Assembly (NCBI RefSeq): GCF_009870125.1
Contig: NC_046683.1
Span: 40,377,869 to 40,441,868 of the forward strand
DNA from: Drosophila pseudoobscura
Lineage: Eukaryota; Arthropoda; Insecta; Diptera; Drosophilidae
Reading direction: 5' to 3'
Length of the DNA: 64,000 bases
Made by a program: the position numbers and the translations under genes. Shown here one piece after another: positions 58,753-64,000 of the stretch (the first letter of the stretch is position 1; each line of letters starts with the position of its first letter). The notes beneath the pieces are model-generated. The model was not told the origin of the DNA and ran no database searches. It saw only the letters and a program-made list of their open reading frames with translations.

Positions 58753-61700
58753 CTGTGTGGTAGAGGAGACGAGAGAGAAAAGTGGGGTTAGCCATCGGTC
58801 CATTTGCATTCCTGACCCATAAAACAACCTTCCCGCCCACCCTTGGCATTTTATCACACTTCAGACTGGGGACTGCCGCTCGTTCCAATTCCAATCTCAA
58901 TCGGAGTTCGTGCGTGTCTTGTGTACAGATGTGTGGCAATTAATTGCAGATTAGCCACCTACTAGCCACAGGAGCCGGAGGCAGAAGGCAGGACGCAGGA
59001 GGCAGGAGGCCTCCGAGGCGGAGCGTTTTATTGGGTTACCAAGTGTCGTTAGGGGAGGGGTTCAAGGGGGAGATGTGGAACAGAAAAGCCGCAGCTTGTT
59101 GACTGATATTGGTTAGTGGATTCCTTTCAGTCTGCACCCATGAAAGGCCGCAGCCACAGAGAGGCAGCTACCTCGCTAATTGACCTACTTAAAGGTGTTG
59201 TGGCGGTGGCATGTAGGCAGGTGGCATGTACCGTCAGGGTTGTCAGCGGCCTCGTTTCGCCTGTCATTTTTGAGAGTTTCTTCTGGGGAGATGCCACACC
59301 ACACCACAGCCGCCCGCCACGTGGTAATTAATTCACATGCAATCTCAATTGAAAAGATTGCGAAACAAGAATCAGGGCCACGGGGGGAGTGGGGAGTGGG
59401 GTATCGATTTCATTGTTTAGCCATGACCAGAGACAATTTCGGAAGTTTTTCCCGGGCTGGAAGTTTTGGAAGAAGACACTCGAAGATGAGAGCGACAAAA
59501 TTGACAAGACATTGGCCAAGTTCTTGAGAACGTGAGAGGCTTCGATGACATCATCTAAAATCCCTACCGCGCCCCATCCTCCGTGGGGGGTTAGAGGGGG
59601 TGGGGAAATTGTCAGTCGTCTGTCAATGCTTTGGCAGAATGTGAAATCTCATCAAAAAGTTTAATTAACTTTTTCATCACTTTACTTCTGCTCTCTGCAT
59701 TCCAGATTCCAGAGATGGCGGAGAGAGCCGGCGGGTCTGCCGGTCTGCTAATTTTCTACCCTGCTACCCGCTAGCAGTGGACTCTGCAGTATCCACCATC
59801 CATGCATTCAATTACCATTTCCACACCGGACCGAGTACGGGTACGGGTACGGGACAGATGGATATCTGTGCCCATGGATACGTATGGAAGCAACGATGGA
59901 TAGATGGAAAGATACACAGATGGCATAGCAGGATGACTAGATGGATAGGCCCATGGCCCGCACATCCAACCGCAGTCGGGGATGATGGATAGATGGGTGG
60001 ATAGATGGATGGATAGATGTATAGATGGATGGATGGTTGATTTGTTGGGCACTTGCTCACCCCAGCTGTTAGGGACAGAGGGGTGTAAAGGGCAGAGGGA
60101 TTGTGCGGACCTTTGTTCGCATTTAATCGACAATATAAATTCACTTAACAGAATTATGTCTTGCGCTGGATGCCAGCGACTTCGAAAATTTAATTTCCAC
60201 ACTTTGATGCGAACATTTTTGAATCCTGAGTGCGTCCCCGTCCGTCCATTACGATTTTAATTGCGTGCATTAAACACCCTGTAATTGCATTACCGAAGTG
60301 GAGCTCCTCTCTCTGTCCGTCTGTCTGTCTCTCTGTCTGTTCTTTCTGTGTGTTTCTGTAGCATACTTATTGGGGCAGAAGGAATCGCTCTGCCCTGCGC
60401 CCTGTCCTCTGCCGCTCAGAGCTGGAATCACGCTCCCTCTTCAGATTAACCACGCCTTACAACGTTTCCCATAACGTCACGCCCATAACGTAACGCAACG
60501 CCACGCAACGCAACGCAGCGTAGGGCCGCCCGGGCGGGAGGGACACAATTGCCACTGCGGGTCGTCCACCGTCCCCTTTTGAAGTGGGTCCTCCATCACC
60601 ATCACCCTCTCACACACAACACCCCTCTACATCCACATCCACATCCACCCCACGGACTCCTCCACTCCGGAAGTGTTGGTCCCAAGAAGTCGAAAATTGC
60701 GCTGCCACAAAGGAGATTTTCCCGTTGAGAGGGAGCATGGAAGCAGGGAAGCAACAGCCAGAGCGGGCTTCCTTTTTGTAATGTGCAAATTGAATTTTGA
60801 CACAGCGCTGCCTCAATTTGACTGCCGCAGGAGCACGCCCCAACCACCAGCCGCACCCGGGCTTGGAGTGGAGCAGTGGGACAGTGGGAGAGCGAGGCAC
60901 GGGGTTGTTATTGTTGTGGCAGCGCCCAGCCAAGAGCAGGAGTCAGCTGACAGCTGTCAGCTGTGACTTGGCTTTGGCTTTGAGTCTCTTCGCATTCGTC
61001 CTCGCTTGACGTCGTCCCTGACAGCATCACAGGCGTTGGCAGGCGGTGTGGGTGTGGGTGTGGGTGTGGCTGTGTCTGTGGGTGGTGTGTGCACGGGCAA
61101 GTCTGTCAACTTATTATAACATCCATTAATTTCATTTAAGCATCATTCAATTGCCTTCGTTTTTATCGCAAGTTATCACGAGTTGCCAACAATGCAAGTG
61201 ATAGAGTGCAAAAGAGGATCCAGAGCAGATGGAGCGGTGAAGCGGCGGAGTGTGTGTGTGTGTGTGTGCGTGTGGTGCCTTGCCCCTCTTCTGCCTCTGT
61301 GTGCCTTCTTATTCTTGGAAAACTTTTTACATTACGTTCGAGGCAGGCAAGTGGAAATAGCGCCGACAGGCATGGAGACACCTCTCTCCCTGCCTGCCTT
61401 TGGTGCTTTTCCCCTTCATAAATCTTTCAGGGGCGCTCTTTGTGCCCTCGAAAGTGTATCTAATGCATACACGACTTCTCTGTAGACCCCGCTCCTCCAC
61501 TGCCGCCGCTCCACTGCACGGCCATATCTTGTCACATACGCGTACGCGTGGAACGACGTGCGGTGCCAGAGTGTGCCCAAAGTGGCATAAAGCACAATTA
61601 GGATACGGATAGCTCTCTGCTACTCCCTACTCCATCGCTCTTGGATTCGATAATGCAAAAATACGCTCGGATTCGATTTGCTAATGCGGGAACAGGGGGC

Positions 61701-64000
61701 GTTGCGCGTCTGTGACTGTAACTGGGACAGCACTGGGATTAGGGAGCTAAGTGCTAGGAGTGGGAGTTGGAGTGGCAGCAGTACCCGCATCGCCATCGAT
61801 GCCAAAAGATTGCCTTGCCTGCTAAGCCAGTCCCCAGTGCGCCTCATGCTATCGCTCCGAACGAGTTTTACATCTCGTGCACACAATTAAACATTGCAAT
61901 GATAATTCCGGTTGGCTAAGCAAGCTCCAGAGGGTGGGTAGACATGAAAGAGTTGGTAAATTTACTGCTTCCCCTTTGTACCCCGTACTACACCCTACAC
62001 CCTACACCGTACACCATACACATAAAATTAAGTCTGTTCGGAACATTGAAATAAAATTGATTAATTGATAAATTAAAATGAATTTGAATTTTTCTTTAAT
62101 TTTTCTCAACGTCCTATGACGTTTCCTAAGAAAACCATCAAAGCATCATTATCTTTCAGTGTCCCATTTGCTTTCTCATAAATAATTCAAATGGATAGTT
62201 ATTAATACAAAGGAATAACAAGTTAACAATTTGTATCAGAATAACGAAGAACGTCCTTAAAACCTAAAATTCAAAAAAGGTTGGTGGATATGGTTAGATT
62301 TTCCTTTTCTGCTGTGCTGCAATTCCTAGTGGATCATTCTTTCGGTTCCCCGATTAAAACATTTATGAAAATACCAAATATGTTTTTTCAGACCCACTAC
62401 GTGTTCCTCTTCGTATTCCTCGTCCCAGTTGTCCGAAATTCTTTTGTAATATTCACTTTTTCGAAATTTCTATGCTGCGAAATTTGCCTGCACCAAAATT
62501 CCCTTCCCAACTTTCGTGCATTATGAATTCCTGCCTCTGAGCTGAGCTTTGTGTGCGTATCACCCTAAGCTTCACCCACGCAAAGGACACACACCACACA
62601 CACACACACAGAGCTGACATGGGCGTGGCATGCCAATAAAAAGAAATACCATGTAATATATGGAAAAACAACAGCAGCAGAACAAAACTAAACTTGTGGC
62701 TGCTGGCTGGCTGGCTGGATGGCTGGTTGACAGGGAACTTGGCGCATATTTTATAACTTGACGTCACACGAGTTGGCACCCATGCCACCCACAGAAGCAC
62801 CCATACACCCATGCATCCTTACACTAGCATACACACACACACACACACACTCACACAAACACGCATAAGCAGAGATAGAGCGCCAAAAATCCGCATGACG
62901 GCAATGACAACAGAGAGAGAGAGACAGAGAGAGAAATAGAGCGAAAGAGGAGAAAGATGGACAGAGGAGGAGGGTAAATGAAAGAAGACAGAGGATTTTC
63001 CTCTGTCTGTGGACAGCGGGAGGGTGTAAATGAGAGGCGGCCAAGGAGCAAAGGAGGAGACAACGATAAGGAAACGACGACAGCGGGAAGTCCCCTCGAA
63101 AAACATCTTATCGAATATCAAAGTGTTGCCAGATGATTTTTCGCTTTTCATGGCGCTCTTGTCAGATGAGTTTTACACGTGAAATATTTAACAGTCAGGC
63201 ACACAGACAGCCAGGCAGGCAGGCAGTGCACAGGGTTCCTCTGTGGAGACGTGGCAGACATGTGTGTGGCATGCACTTAGGTATACGGGAACTATGCTGA
63301 GTCACGACTTAGCCGAGATACTTCTGCCCCAACGCCCCAGATAGGAGATAGGAGATAGGAGAAGATGCCGATGCCAGATGCCGGATGCCTTCCTATCCTT
63401 ATGGCTTTCCGTCTTTGCTGGCGTTTGCCGTTCCCTGCAACAGACTGGAGCGTTCCTTTTCCCTCCTTTCTGGCGTTGTCAAAATTCCGCTGTTGTTGTT
63501 AGCATCGAATTAAAACTGATTCATTCGAGCAGTGGACCGCTGGCTCCTAGGTCCTGGATTCAAGCGTGTCACAGCAGTCCCGTCAAGTTACTACTGCAGC
63601 AGCTGCTGACAAGGCTGTCTTTTGGCAGGGGAGTCTTCGGCTGGGGCGTGGCTGAGGCAACAACTTTTTGGTGCAAAGTGATGCGGAAAAGTAGTTCCAG
63701 TCCTAGTCCCAGTTCCACTTCGCTTCACCTTACTTCCTCGGGTTACAGAGAGAGTGAAAAGCGTGCGACTCGAGCCCGAGATAACCTGAGAGCCTTGAGG
63801 AGGAGCCCCTAGGACATGCCCCCAGCCGTTCCATGAAAGCAGTGTTGGTACCTCAGCACCGCACCGCACCGCATCGCACCACAACAAAGCACAGAACAGC
63901 CGCTTCTGAGGGAGCCGCAACCGCAACCACTTGGCCAGAGAGGGCCATTAGTCGTGGTTTCAGTTCGATTCAGTTTGGTTCCGCTTGAGGAAGGGGCTTT
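58753..64000 (-). other. Nmdar2: Nmdar2 5' intron(s) and upstream sequence, no exon identified
   Basis: Over 5 kb 5' of the first recognised Nmdar2 exon. It must contain, or lie upstream of, the signal-peptide exon, which I could not identify. It is rich in simple repeats (GATGGATA, CA, GTGGGTGT). No rival gene is convincing on either strand; ORFs here are short and overlap in several frames. Confidence 0.5.
59981..60037. repeat. GATGGATA tetranucleotide-type repeat
   Basis: Imperfect (GATG)/(GATA) mixture of about fourteen tetramers, inside the Nmdar2 5' intron. Confidence 0.9.

Noticed and set aside
61620-61886. Minus-strand ORF with a signal-peptide-like stretch as the missing Nmdar2 first exon
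   Set aside because: The hydrophobic run comes from simple GGGAGT-type repeats. I saw no donor in the phase needed to join the exon at 58752.
1-64000. tRNA, rRNA, CRISPR arrays, operons or phage-like systems
   Set aside because: None seen. The exon-intron structure, splice signals and gene content are those of a fly chromosome.

Overview
This window is fly DNA. The protein-coding content is Drosophila, and gene order follows the region of the D. melanogaster X chromosome (Muller A, about 2A-2B) that runs from futsch to Nmdar2. Three fragments of the obscura-group SGM/DINE-1 repeat suggest an obscura-group species (D. pseudoobscura or a close relative). That species call rests on remembered repeat sequence, not on a search.

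Layout. The window opens in the 3' end of futsch (+, MAP1B family), followed by a very long A-rich 3' UTR (3483 to about 7375). Next come Gr2a (+, gustatory receptor) and two minus-strand genes: a BACK-domain protein (10491-12069) and an orphan (12330-13425). Then Lrpprc2 (+, mitochondrial PPR protein), a 4.3 kb repeat-rich gap (18467-22796) holding decayed coding-like sequence, a crotonase-fold gene (-), ns3 (-, LSG1-type GTPase) and O-fut2 (-, protein O-fucosyltransferase 2). From 30 to 36 kb genes are dense: two Mpv17/PMP22 paralogues (+) flank a minus-strand serine protease, followed by the claudin pck (+), a trypsin-like protease (+) and Rab27 (-). From 39.5 to 46 kb, mei-38 (+, TPX2 family) carries rush (+, PH-FYVE) inside its last intron, followed by sta (-, ribosomal protein uS2). 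A probable box C/D snoRNA lies in the first coding intron of sta. The last 17 kb belong to Nmdar2 (-): an inferred 3.7 kb 3' UTR, nine coding exons, and a long 5' intron that runs off the window.

How it fits together. The block mixes housekeeping genes (ns3, sta, Lrpprc2, O-fut2, rush), several with DRE or Motif-1 promoter sequences, and neuronal genes (futsch, Nmdar2) with exceptionally long 3' UTRs. futsch, Nmdar2 and Rab27 all act in neurons or synapses, but I see no sign of co-regulation beyond proximity.

Most notable items: the snoRNA candidate, whose 11-nt antisense element matches a conserved 28S segment; the rush-in-mei-38 nesting; a promoter-proximal repeat family (three AT-rich copies at ns3 and sta); a 43-nt Nmdar2 terminal exon encoding a PDZ ligand; and two stretches of decayed coding-like DNA that I could not identify. 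I found no convincing wholly new system. Exon boundaries were read by hand from splice signals and reading-frame continuity.
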